Positions 36,583 to 46,160 of a stretch of DNA of 64,000 nt are shown here, in pieces. Both the position numbers and the translations under genes were made by a program. Source of the DNA: Paracoccus mutanolyticus (lineage in GTDB: Bacteria; Pseudomonadota; Alphaproteobacteria; Rhodobacterales; Rhodobacteraceae); the NCBI RefSeq assembly GCF_003285265.1, contig NZ_CP030239.1:2190501-2254500 (forward strand), given 5' to 3'. The notes beneath the pieces are model-generated. The model ran no database searches, was not told where the DNA came from, and saw only the letters and a list, made by a program, of their open reading frames with translations. Position 1 is the first letter of the stretch; each line of letters opens with the position of its first letter.

Positions 36583-38019
36583 TCAGGCGGCGGGCGCCTC
36601 GGCGGGCAGGGGGATGCCGGCCAGTTCGCGCGGCAGGCGCAGGCAGAACTGAGTGCCCTCCTCGTCGCTGCGCAGCAGGTCGAGGCGGCCGCCATGGTTG
36701 CGCACCAGGTCCGCCGCGATGGCAAGGCCCAGGCCCGTGCCGCCCTTGCGCGAACCGCCCGAAAAGGGCTGGAACAGATAGTCGCGCGCCTTCTTCGGCA
36801 GGCCGGGGCCGGTGTCGCCGACCCGGATGAACCATTCGGCTTCGTCCTCGCCGGCGCCGATCTCGATGGTGCCCGGGCGGCGGGTTGCCTCGATCGCCTG
36901 GCGGGCGTTGCGCACCAGGTTCGACAGCACGCGGAACATCTGGTCGCGGTCGGCCCGCACCATCAGGCCGGGCGGCACGTCGGTCAGGAACTCGATCGGG
37001 GCAGCGCCATCCTGGGCGGCGCCCTCGGCGGCCAGGGCCTCGGCCTCGGCCACCTCGGCGACCAGCGCCGCCAGGTTGAAGCGCGACAGCGACGGCGCGG
37101 GCTCCTCGGCCTTGCCGAAGGCCAGGGTGGTCTCGCACAGGTTCACCGCGCGGCTGATCGAATTGACCAGCTTGGGCGCGGCGCGGCGCACGGCGGGGTC
37201 GGCGCTGGTTTCCAGCCGGTCGGCGAAGATCTGCGCCGTGGTCAGGATGTTGCGCAGGTCGTGGCTGATGCGCGCCACGGCCTGACCAAGCTGGGCCAGC
37301 CGTTCCTTTTGCTTCAGCGACGATGTGACGGTGCGCTGCATGGCGGCCAGCGCCGTCTCGGCCTCGTTCAGTTCGCTCAGGCGCGCGGTGGGGGTGATGA
37401 TCAGCCGCGCGTCCTCGGGCGCGCTGGCATAGGCGGTCATGTGGTTGATGACGCGCCGGATCGGCACCAGCAGCAGCCGCTGCGCTGCCACGTTCAGCAA
37501 AAGCGCCGTCAGGATCGAGAAGGCGGCCGAAATCAGCAGCAGGCGCAGGCCATAGTCGATCATCTCGGTGCGCAGCCGGGCGGTGTCCATGGTGATCTCG
37601 ATCAGCTGGCCGGCCTGGTTGACCGGCGCGCCGATCACGCGGATCACGCGGTTCTGCGGGTCCATCAGCTGCGCCAGGGCATCGCGCGCCGAGGTCAGGA
37701 AGGGCTGGTCGCGCAGGTCGTAGGTGGCCGCGATGGGCCCGGGGATGGGCGAGGACAGCACCAACTGGCGCACGTCGTTGCGCCGCAGCACCACGTTGAA
37801 CACGCCCGCGTTCTCCAGCAGCTCCGATTCCAGGTCCGAGGCCAGCGATTCATCGGTCGCCAGCAGCGCGAGACTGGCGATCTGCGCGCGTTCCAGGCGC
37901 GATTCCAGGTAGTCCTGGCGATAATTCGCAAGCGAGGGCAGCAGAATCAGCAGTTCGGCCAGAATCACGAAGATCCCGGTCAGGACCGCAAAGCGCCCGG
38001 AGAGGGTATTCAGGGACAT
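36583..38019 (-). CDS. Membrane-bound sensor histidine kinase
   Basis: 478 residues with two membrane helices (about 10-32 and 178-200) enclosing a periplasmic sensor domain, then a HAMP-like stretch (LLVPIRRVINHM). Kinase motifs: H-box ISHDLRNILTTAQ with the phosphorylated His, N-box LVRNARQAI, G1 VGDTGPGLP, F-box YLFQPFSGG and G2 GGTGLGLAI. No response regulator is adjacent, so it is an orphan kinase or works with a distant partner. The stimulus is unknown. Divergent from the rpmH-rnpA operon. Confidence 0.9.
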   Translation of the reverse strand: MSLNTLSGRFAVLTGIFVILAELLILLPSLANYRQDYLESRLERAQIASLALLATDESLASDLESELLENAGVFNVVLRRNDVRQLVLSSPIPGPIAATYDLRDQPFLTSARDALAQLMDPQNRVIRVIGAPVNQAGQLIEITMDTARLRTEMIDYGLRLLLISAAFSILTALLLNVAAQRLLLVPIRRVINHMTAYASAPEDARLIITPTARLSELNEAETALAAMQRTVTSSLKQKERLAQLGQAVARISHDLRNILTTAQIFADRLETSADPAVRRAAPKLVNSISRAVNLCETTLAFGKAEEPAPSLSRFNLAALVAEVAEAEALAAEGAAQDGAAPIEFLTDVPPGLMVRADRDQMFRVLSNLVRNARQAIEATRRPGTIEIGAGEDEAEWFIRVGDTGPGLPKKARDYLFQPFSGGSRKGGTGLGLAIAADLVRNHGGRLDLLRSDEEGTQFCLRLPRELAGIPLPAEAPAA

Positions 38020-38209
38020 GGTGACCTTATGCAGTTCTTCTCCAGGGCCGTGCCTTTGCCAGACACATAAGGCGTTGCAGGCCGCAGTTCAAACATTCGT
38101 GACCGGCCCAGGGTTCCGTGCCGGGCCGCCGGCGCCGGCTCGCGGCCGGTCCGGCGCCGGCATTTCCTTCACGGTCATGAACACGCGCAGCCCGGCGTGG
38201 TCAATGTGG

Positions 38210-38238
38210 TTGACTTGCGGGCGGGGCGGGACTATGCA
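38210..38238 (+). promoter_or_regulatory. Sigma-70 promoter of rpmH
   Basis: TTGACT (38210-38215), 17-base spacer, TATGCA (38233-38238), about 80 bases before rpmH. A good match for a strong housekeeping promoter and the only one in the roughly 300-base gap between the kinase and rpmH. Confidence 0.65.
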
Positions 38239-38318
38239 GCGGGCCTCGAATAGACCGGCGCGTCTTGCGTGGGCCGATGGCCCATACCCCGTACGCGCCT
38301 TGACCCCGGAGTTTGAAG

Positions 38319-38456
38319 ATGTCGAAACGCACTTTCCAGCCGTCGAACCTGGTTCGCGCCCGCCGTCACGGTTTCCGCGCGCGCATGGCGACCAAGGGCG
38401 GCCGCCGCGTTCTGAACGCCCGCCGCGCCAAGGGCCGCAAGGTTCTCAGCGCATAA
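38319..38456 (+). CDS. rpmH: 50S ribosomal protein L34
   Basis: 45 residues: [19 protein letters not shown], then [20 protein letters not shown]. This is the very basic L34 signature, full length. It is usually the first gene of the rpmH-rnpA-yidD-yidC block, and rnpA follows 32 bases later. Confidence 0.97.
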   Translation: MSKRTFQPSNLVRARRHGFRARMATKGGRRVLNARRAKGRKVLSA

Positions 38457-38488
38457 GCGCCGACGCGCCACGGCGCGGGCCGACGCTG

Positions 38489-38956
38489 ATGCCAGAGGCA
38501 GCCGAAAACGCCGCCGCTGACCGGAATGCCCAAGAGGGCGTGCCGGGCAGGGCGGCTTCCGGCATTTCCGGGGACGCCGGCCGGCCGAAGCTTGTGACCC
38601 TGCGTCAGCGGGCGGATTTCCTGCGCGCGGCCTCGGCCCGGCGGCAGGGAACGGCGGGCTTCCTGCTGCAGGCGCGCTGTCGCGACGACGGGTCGGACGC
38701 GGTGCGGGTGGGCTTTACCTGCTCGAAGAAGATCGGCAATGCGGTGGCCCGCAACCGCGCCAAGCGCCGGCTGCGGGCCTTGGCGCGCGAGATCCTGCCC
38801 GCGCGGTCCCGACCCGGCTGGGACTATGTGCTGGTCGGACGGCCCGAGGCCACCATCGCGCGCGACTTCGCCGAGCTGCGGGGCGATCTGGAACAGGCGC
38901 TGGCCCGGGTGCACGAGGCGCGTGCCGCCGCGTCGCGCAAGGGATCGCGGTCGTGA
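38489..38956 (+). CDS. rnpA: Ribonuclease P protein component
   Basis: Protein subunit of RNase P, which matures tRNA 5' ends. The family core starts LVTLRQRADFLRAA at about residue 37 and contains VGFTCSKKIGNAVARNRAKRRLRAL with the conserved RNR box. The 155 residues include a poorly conserved N-terminal stretch of about 35; I used the ATG at 38489, but a start nearer the core is possible. Its stop overlaps the GTG of the yidD remnant (GTGA). Confidence 0.9.
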   Translation: MPEAAENAAADRNAQEGVPGRAASGISGDAGRPKLVTLRQRADFLRAASARRQGTAGFLLQARCRDDGSDAVRVGFTCSKKIGNAVARNRAKRRLRALAREILPARSRPGWDYVLVGRPEATIARDFAELRGDLEQALARVHEARAAASRKGSRS

Positions 38957-39000
38957 CGCCGCTGGCCCATCTGCTGGCGCAGCCGGTTGCGCAGTTCTGA
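38953..39000 (+). pseudogene. yidD: yidD remnant, first ~13 codons only
   Basis: GTG overlapping the rnpA stop starts MTPLAHLLAQPV, the expected N-terminus of YidD (membrane protein insertion efficiency factor), which normally sits between rnpA and yidC. After these residues the sequence leaves the YidD pattern and reaches a stop at 38998. The conserved CRYxPTCSxYA region is missing. The normal next gene, yidC, is 2.7 kb further on. Confidence 0.6.
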
Positions 39001-39219
39001 TTGGCCGCAAGCCCTTCGACCTTCAGCCACGCGCCGTCAACGCCATAGACATAGCAGGTGCGTTGGCCGTTGGCTGTTACCGAAAGCGGGCGGTTCGCGC
39101 CGCCTAGGCTGACATCGCGCCGCCTGTGCCGCTGCCACCCCTGGGGCGGGCAGGGCTTCGACCCGGTGCCGGAACCCCGGGGCTGCGGGCGGGACTGACG
39201 CCCCGGCCATCCACGCCAT
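38988..39219 (-). pseudogene. Small hypothetical protein, truncated at the yidD junction
   Basis: On the minus strand a frame from ATG 39219 ([15 protein letters not shown]) leads, after an indel at about 39108, into [31 protein letters not shown]. That has the look of a real small protein and not of random antisense reading. It runs into the yidD stub with no stop, as if cut there. I do not recognise the family. Divergent from ttcA. Confidence 0.3.
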
Positions 39220-39240
39220 CAGACCCCAAAGGATGCACCG

Positions 39241-40140
39241 ATGCGGGACGACACCCACGACCAAGACGAGCCGGCCGAGGACATCCACCCGCTGTTTCGC
39301 GGCGCCCCGTCCTCGACCGAGTTCCGCAAGCTGAGAAAGCGCCTGGTGCGCGAGACCCGCGCCGCCATCGAGACCTATGCCATGGTGCGCCCCGGCGAGC
39401 GCTGGCTGGTCTGCCTGTCGGGCGGCAAGGACAGCTACACGCTGCTGGCCGTGCTGCACGAGTTGAAGTGGCGCGGCCTGTTGCCGGTCGATCTGCTGGC
39501 CTGCAACCTCGACCAGGGCCAGCCCGGCTTTCCCGCGACGGTCCTGCCGGAATTCCTGACCGAGCGCGGCGTGCCCCATCGCATCGAATACCAGGACACC
39601 TATTCCATCGTGAAGGAAAAGGTCCCCGAGGGACGAACCTATTGCGCGCTGTGTTCGCGGCTGCGGCGCGGCAACCTGTACCGCATCGCGCGCGAGGAGG
39701 GGTGCCAGGCCGTCGTCCTCGGCCATCACCGCGACGACATCCTGGAAACCTTCTTCATGAACCTGTTCCACGGCGGCAGGCTGGCCTCGATGCCGCCCAA
39801 GCTGCTGAACGAGGACGGCGACCTGAACGTGCTGCGCCCGCTGGCCTTCGTGGCCGAGGCCGATTGCGACCGCTTTGCCCGTGCGATGAACTATCCGGTG
39901 ATTCCCTGCGATCTGTGCGGCAGCCAGGAGGGGTTGCAGCGCATGCAGGTCAAGCGGCTGCTGGACGAATGGGAAAGCCGCAGCCCCGGCCGGCGCCAGG
40001 TGATGTTCCGGGCGCTGACCAATGTGCGCCCGTCGCATCTGCCGGACCCGGCACTGTTCGATTTCGCCGCCCTGACGCCCGATCGGTCGGATTTTAGTGA
40101 AAAACTGGGCCGTGAAGTGCCGGTGCTGCGCGAACTTTAA
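39241..40140 (+). CDS. ttcA: tRNA 2-thiocytidine(32) synthetase TtcA
   Basis: Iron-sulfur, ATP-dependent enzyme that thiolates C32 of some tRNAs. The 299 residues contain the PP-loop [12 protein letters not shown], and the cluster-binding Cys pairs in [11 protein letters not shown] and [22 protein letters not shown] completes the N-type ATP pyrophosphatase fold. Intact. Ribosome site AAAGGA before ATG 39241. It lies between rnpA and yidC, not its usual place. Confidence 0.95.
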   Translation: MRDDTHDQDEPAEDIHPLFRGAPSSTEFRKLRKRLVRETRAAIETYAMVRPGERWLVCLSGGKDSYTLLAVLHELKWRGLLPVDLLACNLDQGQPGFPATVLPEFLTERGVPHRIEYQDTYSIVKEKVPEGRTYCALCSRLRRGNLYRIAREEGCQAVVLGHHRDDILETFFMNLFHGGRLASMPPKLLNEDGDLNVLRPLAFVAEADCDRFARAMNYPVIPCDLCGSQEGLQRMQVKRLLDEWESRSPGRRQVMFRALTNVRPSHLPDPALFDFAALTPDRSDFSEKLGREVPVLREL

Positions 40141-40199
40141 CGGAACGAAAAGCACCTCGCCGCTAGTCTCGGGTCAGGCAACATGATTCGGATCGGACT

Positions 40200-41492
40200 A
40201 TGGCATACGGAATCAATGCGGCGGCCGCGCGCCTTCGGCGGCTGGTCGGCAAGGCGGGCGGAGTGGTGCCGCCGCCGGCGAAAACCCGGGCCGCCCTGGT
40301 CCTGCGCATCGAGAATGCCGAGATGCTGCGCGCCAGCCTGGGCCCCCGGGCGCTGGACCGGCTGGTCGAGGCGCTGGCCCTGCGCCTGACGGCCGAACTG
40401 CGCTTTGTGCCGCAGGCCCGCTTTCCGGGACAGACCGAACTTTACGGCTTGCTGGCGGTGCGGCGCAGTTCCGCGTTGCCGGGCCATCTGGCGCAACTGG
40501 GCGCGATCTGCCGCAGCCCCGTGGACCTGGGCGAAATCCGGGTGACGCCGGTCGTCAACGCGGTCATCGTCAGCGATGACGGCGGGCGGGCCGGCCAGGC
40601 GGCGCTTTACGCCTTTGGCCGCGACGCGCTGGACGCCTGCAGCCCGCTGACCCAGGGCGGGCAGTTGCGCTTTGTCGAATATAGCCGAGAGGAACCGCCG
40701 CTTCGGGCCGAGCCGCTGTTTTCGCCCGACCAGGTACAGTGCCGCTTTCAGCCGCAGATCTGCTGCGACACCGGGCGGGTGGTGGGGCTGTCGGTGCTGG
40801 CCGGGATCGAACATCCCGAACTGGGCCCGCTGGACCTGGCCGATTTCCAGACCCGCCTGTCCGACGAAGTGCTGGGTGCGGCGCAGCGCGCGGTGCTGCG
40901 CCAGGCGCTGAGCGCGCTGCGGGGCTGGGACCGGATGGGGCTGCAGGTGCCGCTGGTCACGCTGCCCCTGGGCGACCGCGTGCTGGCCGACCCCGCCTTC
41001 ACCGAGGCGGTGCTGTGGGAACTCGACCGGCTGGAGCTGGAGCCCGCGCGGCTCGAGATCGAGGTGACCGAGCCCATCGGCCGCAGCGGCGGCCGGGCGC
41101 CGGTGGTCGAGAACCTGCAGCGGCTCTGCTCGAACGGGTGCCGGATCGCGATCGGCGATTTCGGCAGCGGCCAGGCGGGGCTGGACGACATCCGGCTGCT
41201 GCGCGTCTCGCGCGTGCGGGTCGGGCACGGCTTCACCGCGGGCTGCGACCGCCGGGTGGACCAGCAAAGGATGATCCTGGCGATCCTGGCCCTGGCCGAG
41301 CATCTGCGTCTGGCGACCCTGGCCGACGGCGTCGCCACCATCGACGAGAAATCCTTCCTGTCCCAGATCGGCTTCGGCGCGATCCAGGGCCGTGCCGTGG
41401 TTCCGCCACAGACGGCGCGCGAGATGGACGAGGTCCTGACCGCGCTGGAGACGAGCCTGCCGCCCCAGTTCGGCCTGAGCCGCCGGGCCTGA
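40200..41492 (+). CDS. EAL-domain-like protein, catalytic residues missing
   Basis: 430 residues, cytosolic. The N-terminal half looks like a degenerate GGDEF-type domain (LVLRIENAEMLRASLG). The C-terminal half follows the EAL phosphodiesterase fold, but its motifs are altered. EALLRW is replaced by GLSVLAGIEHPELG, the usual DDFGTG by IGDFGSGQAGLDD, and the EGVE-type Glu by LADGVATID. It is therefore unlikely to hydrolyse c-di-GMP and may bind it or act through protein contacts (inference). Follows ttcA by 59 bases; probably one transcript. Confidence 0.78.
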   Translation: MAYGINAAAARLRRLVGKAGGVVPPPAKTRAALVLRIENAEMLRASLGPRALDRLVEALALRLTAELRFVPQARFPGQTELYGLLAVRRSSALPGHLAQLGAICRSPVDLGEIRVTPVVNAVIVSDDGGRAGQAALYAFGRDALDACSPLTQGGQLRFVEYSREEPPLRAEPLFSPDQVQCRFQPQICCDTGRVVGLSVLAGIEHPELGPLDLADFQTRLSDEVLGAAQRAVLRQALSALRGWDRMGLQVPLVTLPLGDRVLADPAFTEAVLWELDRLELEPARLEIEVTEPIGRSGGRAPVVENLQRLCSNGCRIAIGDFGSGQAGLDDIRLLRVSRVRVGHGFTAGCDRRVDQQRMILAILALAEHLRLATLADGVATIDEKSFLSQIGFGAIQGRAVVPPQTAREMDEVLTALETSLPPQFGLSRRA

Positions 41493-41663
41493 GGCACGCG
41501 CCGGCCGGCGCCCCGGGGCGCGGACCCTCGCGGCCTCTGTCCAGGGTGGGGAAGGGCCCTGCGCCATGTCGGCCTGCGGCAAATTCCCTTGACCTTTGGC
41601 GGTCGCTTCTGTTGAAGCGGCCCGAACCCCACGGGGTCGCAGACGACGAAGGACAGGTCCGGC

Positions 41664-43580
41664 ATGGAAGACAACAACCGCAACCTCATTCTGGCGATGG
41701 TGCTTTCCGCCCTCGTCATCCTGGTCTGGTCGATCTTCTTCGCGCCGGAACCCGCGCCGCCCGCGCAACAAACCGCGCAGACACAGACGGTTCCGGGCCA
41801 GGCCACGCCGGATGCGCCGCCTGCGGCGAACGCGCCGACGCTCGGCACGGCCAGCGCCGATCCTTCGGCCGGGGCGCAGCGGCTGCGGGTCGAATCGCCC
41901 TCGCTCCGGGGCAGCATCTCGCTCGCCGGGGGCCGGATCGACGATCTGGAACTGACCGGCTATCACGAGACGCTGGATCCGAACTCGCCCTATGTCCGCC
42001 TGCTGTCGCCGACCGCCCAGCCCGGGATCAAGGCCGACGGCTCGCCGGTGGCGCCCGGCGGCAACCTGTCGGTCACGCTGCAAAAGCCCTATTATGCGGT
42101 CTACGGATGGATGCCCGGCCCGGGCACGGACCCCGCGCTGGTGCCGGGGCCGGCGACGGTCTGGCGGGTCGAATCCGGCGACGTGCTGGCGCCTGGCAAG
42201 CCGGTGACGCTGGCCTGGGACAACGGCGCGGGCCAGATCTTCCGCCGCACCTATGAACTGGACGACAAGTTCCTGTTCACCATCAGCCAGTCGCTGGAAA
42301 ACACCGCCGCCACGCCGTTCTCGGCCGCGCCCTACGGGATTCTCGCGCGCCACGGCAGGCCCGACACGCAGAACTTCTTCGTCCTGCACGAAGGCGTCGT
42401 CGGCATGACCGATGGCCAGCTTCTGGAAAAGAAATACAAGGCCATCACCGAGCTTGCCGCGACGGGCGCCGAGGGGCCGGCGCTGCTGACCGACGTGGCC
42501 GAGAACGGCTGGATCGGCTTTACCGACAAGTACTGGATGACGACGCTGGCCCCCGCGCCCGGCTCGGCCTTTACCGCCGTGGTGAAATACGCCCCCGGCG
42601 CCGACATCTTCCAGACCGAGGCGCGGATGCCGATGCAGACCGTCGCCCCCGGCGCCACCGCGAGCAGTTCCAGCTATCTGTTCGCCGGCGCCAAGGTCTG
42701 GGAAACCATCCGCGGCTATCAGGAAAACCCCGGCATCGACCGCTTCGTCGATTCGATCGACTGGGGCTGGTTCTATTTCCTGACCAAGCCGATCTTCCGC
42801 CTGCTGCACTGGCTGCACGGCTTCATCGGCAACATGGGCTGGTCGATCATCGGCCTGACCTTCATCCTGAAGCTGCTGGTCTTTCCGCTGGCGCGCAAGT
42901 CCTACATCTCGATGGCCAAGATGAAGGAACTGCAGCCCCAGATGGAGGCGATCAAGGAGCGCGTCGGCGACGACCGGATGAAGTACCAGAAAGAGGTGAT
43001 GGAGCTTTACAAGCGCGAGAAGGTGAACCCCGCCGCGGGCTGCCTGCCGGTGCTGCTGCAGATCCCGATCTTCTTCTCGCTCTACAAGGTGATCTTCGTC
43101 ACCATCGAACTGCGCCACGCACCCTGGATCGGCTGGATCCGCGACCTGTCGGCGCCCGATCCGTCCAGCCTGTGGAACCTGTTCGGCCTGCTGCCCTGGG
43201 CGACGCCGGGGCAGGGCAGCTTCCTGCACAGCTTCACCCTGCCGGCGCTGGCGATCGTCTTGGGCATCAGCATGTGGATGCAGCAAAAGCTGAACCCGGC
43301 CCCCGCCGATCCGGCGCAGAAGATGATCTTTGCCTGGATGCCCTGGATCTTCATGTTCATGCTGGGCGGCTTTGCCTCGGGTCTGGTGCTTTACTGGATC
43401 ACCAACAACCTGATCACGATTGCCCAGCAGTACACGATCATGTCGATGCACGGCCACCGGCCCGACCTGTTCGGCAACATCCGCTCCAGCCTGCCGGCGC
43501 GCGGCAAGGCCGAGGCCAAGCCCGCCGGAAAGCCTGCCGCCAAGGGCGGCGACAAGCCCGGCGGCAAGGCGGGCAAATGA
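41664..43580 (+). CDS. yidC: Membrane protein insertase YidC
   Basis: Oxa1/YidC insertase of 638 residues: an N-terminal helix (LILAMVLSALVILVWSIFF), a Pro/Ala/Thr-rich linker and the large periplasmic domain (about 70-360). The five-helix insertase core starts at DWGWFYFLTKPIF, followed by GWSIIGLTFILKLLVFPL and CLPVLLQIPIFFSLYKVI. The tail is Lys/Gly-rich. Intact. A weak TTGACC element at 41589 may be its -35 box. The MOSC gene overlaps its stop by 4 bases. Confidence 0.97.
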   Translation: MEDNNRNLILAMVLSALVILVWSIFFAPEPAPPAQQTAQTQTVPGQATPDAPPAANAPTLGTASADPSAGAQRLRVESPSLRGSISLAGGRIDDLELTGYHETLDPNSPYVRLLSPTAQPGIKADGSPVAPGGNLSVTLQKPYYAVYGWMPGPGTDPALVPGPATVWRVESGDVLAPGKPVTLAWDNGAGQIFRRTYELDDKFLFTISQSLENTAATPFSAAPYGILARHGRPDTQNFFVLHEGVVGMTDGQLLEKKYKAITELAATGAEGPALLTDVAENGWIGFTDKYWMTTLAPAPGSAFTAVVKYAPGADIFQTEARMPMQTVAPGATASSSSYLFAGAKVWETIRGYQENPGIDRFVDSIDWGWFYFLTKPIFRLLHWLHGFIGNMGWSIIGLTFILKLLVFPLARKSYISMAKMKELQPQMEAIKERVGDDRMKYQKEVMELYKREKVNPAAGCLPVLLQIPIFFSLYKVIFVTIELRHAPWIGWIRDLSAPDPSSLWNLFGLLPWATPGQGSFLHSFTLPALAIVLGISMWMQQKLNPAPADPAQKMIFAWMPWIFMFMLGGFASGLVLYWITNNLITIAQQYTIMSMHGHRPDLFGNIRSSLPARGKAEAKPAGKPAAKGGDKPGGKAGK

Positions 43581-44335
43581 CCGGCCGCATCGCCCGGATC
43601 CGGCGCCACCCGATCAAGTCCGTCGGCGGCGAGGATCTGGGCCGGGCCACCCTGCGCGCCGCGCAGCGCCTGGCCGGCGACCGGCAATGGGCGCTGCTGA
43701 CCGAGGCCGGCGAACGCCACGCCGGGGACGGTCCGCGCCCGGTGCGCTGGCTGCCGAAATCCTGCTTCGTGCGTGGCGTGGCCTCGGCACCCCTGCAGGC
43801 CGTCGCGGGCGGATGGGACGAGGATGCGGGCCAGCTGTCCCTGACCCATCCCGAAAGCCCCCCGCTGCGGTTCGACCCCGAGACCGAGGGGGCGCGCCTG
43901 GTCGAATGGATCGCGCCGCTGTGGCCCGCCGACAAGCCCGCACCCACGCGGCTGGTCCAAGGCCCGACCGGCTGGACCGACGTCAGCCAGCCTTGGCTGT
44001 CGATCCTGTCGCTGGCAAGCCTTCGCGACCTTGAAACCCGGCTGGGCCTGCCCCTGGGCGTCGAACGCTGGCGCGCGAACCTGTGGATCGACGGCTGGCA
44101 GCCCTGGGCCGAGCGTGACCTGATCGGCCGCATCCTGACCGTGGGCGGGGTCGAACTGCGCGTGACCGAGACCATTGGCCGCTGCGCCGCCACCAGCGCC
44201 GATACCGCGACCGGCTGCATCGACATCGACATGCCGCAGGCGCTGCAGGCGCAGTTCGGCCATTCCGACTTCGGCATCTACGCCGAGGTCGTCACCGGCG
44301 GCGAGATCGCCCTGAACGACGAGATTTGCGCATGA
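43577..44335 (+). CDS. MOSC domain-containing protein
   Basis: 252 residues with the N-terminal beta-barrel of MOSC proteins (RIRRHPIKSVGGEDL) and the MOSC core ending in the conserved Cys of GRCAATSADTATG, which binds sulfur or a molybdenum-type cofactor in relatives. Substrate unknown; the conserved position between yidC and engB is typical in Rhodobacterales. ATGA overlaps at both ends show a tight operon. Confidence 0.88.
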   Translation: MTGRIARIRRHPIKSVGGEDLGRATLRAAQRLAGDRQWALLTEAGERHAGDGPRPVRWLPKSCFVRGVASAPLQAVAGGWDEDAGQLSLTHPESPPLRFDPETEGARLVEWIAPLWPADKPAPTRLVQGPTGWTDVSQPWLSILSLASLRDLETRLGLPLGVERWRANLWIDGWQPWAERDLIGRILTVGGVELRVTETIGRCAATSADTATGCIDIDMPQALQAQFGHSDFGIYAEVVTGGEIALNDEICA

Positions 44336-44982
44336 AGGTGGCCTTTCCCGTCGCCCCCGAGCCCGATCCCGACACCGCCGAGGCGGCGCGCAAGCTGTTC
44401 GCGGGCCCGGTCGATTTCCTGAAGGGCGTGGTCGGCATGGACGGCCTGCCCCCCGCCGACCGGCCCGAGCTCTGCTTCGCCGGCCGCTCGAACGTCGGCA
44501 AGTCCAGCCTGATCAACGCGTTGACGGGGCGGAACGGGCTTGCCCGCGCCTCGAATACGCCGGGCCGCACGCAAGAGGTGAACTATTTCACCCTGGGCGA
44601 ACGCGCCTATCTGGTCGACCTGCCGGGCTATGGCTTTGCCAAGGCCCCCGTCGCGGTGGTGGCGAAATGGCAGGCGCTGCTGAAATCCTATCTGTCGGGC
44701 CGCCCGACGCTGCGCCGGGCCTTCGCGCTGATCGACGCCCGCCACGGCGTCAAGGATGTCGACCACGAGATCATGAAGCTGCTGGACCGCGCCGCCGTGC
44801 CCTTCCAGGTGGTTCTGACCAAGGCCGACAAGATCGGCGCCCAGGCGATGGAGACGACCGTGGCCCAGGTCGCCGAGGCCTTGCAGAAGCATCCCGCCGC
44901 CTATCCCGAACTTGTGATCACAAGCTCGGACAAGGGGCAGGGCATCGCAACCCTGCGCGCCATCATCGCGGGCCTGGACTGA
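44332..44982 (+). CDS. engB: Ribosome biogenesis GTP-binding protein EngB/YsxC
   Basis: GTPase needed for late 50S assembly. 216 residues from ATG 44332 ([12 protein letters not shown]), overlapping the MOSC stop. G1 [16 protein letters not shown]2 region [13 protein letters not shown]3 DLPGYG, G4 LTKADKIG are all present. Intact, normal length for alphaproteobacteria. Confidence 0.95.
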   Translation: MKVAFPVAPEPDPDTAEAARKLFAGPVDFLKGVVGMDGLPPADRPELCFAGRSNVGKSSLINALTGRNGLARASNTPGRTQEVNYFTLGERAYLVDLPGYGFAKAPVAVVAKWQALLKSYLSGRPTLRRAFALIDARHGVKDVDHEIMKLLDRAAVPFQVVLTKADKIGAQAMETTVAQVAEALQKHPAAYPELVITSSDKGQGIATLRAIIAGLD

Positions 44983-45157
44983 CGGGGCGGGCCCCCGCAG
45001 CCAGATCCCTGCCGGGAATGGACCGGCGGGCGCCTGCCGGACCCATCGCGGCGCCGCGCTGCGGGCGCCTCTTGCCGGGCCGGGCAGCCCATCCCGGATG
45101 GTCTGGACCTTGGCGCCGGTGCGGCCTAGGCTCGGCCGCGACGAACAGGGGCTCTCG

Positions 45158-46072
45158 ATGAGAAAGCAAGACATGAACCGTGACTGGACCGCCACTGCCC
45201 GCACCCTATCCGAGGCGCTGCCCTATATGCAGCGCTATTCGGGCGCGGTCGTCGTGGTGAAATTCGGCGGCAATGCCATGGGCGACGACGAGGCCATGGC
45301 CGAATTCGCCCGCGACATCGTGCTGATGAAGCAGGTCGGCATCCACCCGGTCGTCTGCCACGGCGGCGGCCCCATGATCAACGAATTGCTGGGCAAGCTG
45401 GGCATCGAAAGCCATTTCGTGCGCGGCAAGCGTGTCACCACCCGCGAGACGGTCGAGGTGGTCGAGATGGTCCTGTCGGGCCTTGTCAACAAGCGCATCG
45501 TCCAGGCGATCAACGACGCCGGCGGGCGCGCGGTCGGCATCTCGGGCAAGGACGACGACCTGATGGTGTGCGAGGCGGACGACCCCGAACTGGGCTTCGT
45601 CGGACGCCCGGTGGAAATGAACGTCCAGATCATCCGCGACCTCTACAATGCCGGGCTGATCCCGGTGATCGCCCCCGTCGCCACGGGGATGGAGGACAAC
45701 GAGACCTTCAACGTCAACGGCGACACCGCCGCGGGCGCCATCGCCGGCGCGCTCAAGGCCGACCGGCTGCTGCTGCTGACCGACGTGGCGGGCGTCAAGA
45801 ACGCCGAGGGCGAGGTGGTGACCGCGATGACCCCGGCCCAGGTCCGCGCCATGATCGAGGACGGCACCATCGCCGGCGGCATGATTCCCAAGACCGAAAC
45901 CGCCCTGCAGGCCATCGACGAAGGCGTGCGCGCCGTCGTCATCCTGGACGGCCGGGTGCCGAACGCCACGCTGCTGGAGCTGTTCACCGAACATGGCGCC
46001 GGGTCGCTGATCCGCTCGACCGAGCCCCGGGTCAAGCCGCGCGGCCTGCGCCAGGGCGGCAGCGAGCTTTGA
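45158..46072 (+). CDS. argB: Acetylglutamate kinase ArgB
   Basis: Phosphorylates N-acetylglutamate, second step of arginine synthesis. The amino-acid kinase fold is clear: [20 protein letters not shown], and the C-terminal [13 protein letters not shown] and LLTDVAGV motifs. An N-terminal extension ([12 protein letters not shown]) is typical of arginine-feedback-inhibited hexameric enzymes. Start at 45158 or 45173 (MNRDWTATA). Intact. Confidence 0.95.
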   Translation: MRKQDMNRDWTATARTLSEALPYMQRYSGAVVVVKFGGNAMGDDEAMAEFARDIVLMKQVGIHPVVCHGGGPMINELLGKLGIESHFVRGKRVTTRETVEVVEMVLSGLVNKRIVQAINDAGGRAVGISGKDDDLMVCEADDPELGFVGRPVEMNVQIIRDLYNAGLIPVIAPVATGMEDNETFNVNGDTAAGAIAGALKADRLLLLTDVAGVKNAEGEVVTAMTPAQVRAMIEDGTIAGGMIPKTETALQAIDEGVRAVVILDGRVPNATLLELFTEHGAGSLIRSTEPRVKPRGLRQGGSEL

Positions 46073-46160
46073 GCGCGCGCCCCACGCAAAGGCTTGCCGG
46101 CCAAAGGAAAGCTGTGGCAGGCTGCCGATACACCAACCCAAAGGCCGCAAAGGCGCGCGC

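Noticed and set aside
40137..43457. 1106-residue minus-strand open frame
   Set aside because: Antisense of the EAL-like gene and yidC, with low-complexity Arg/Gln/Gly composition and no motif.
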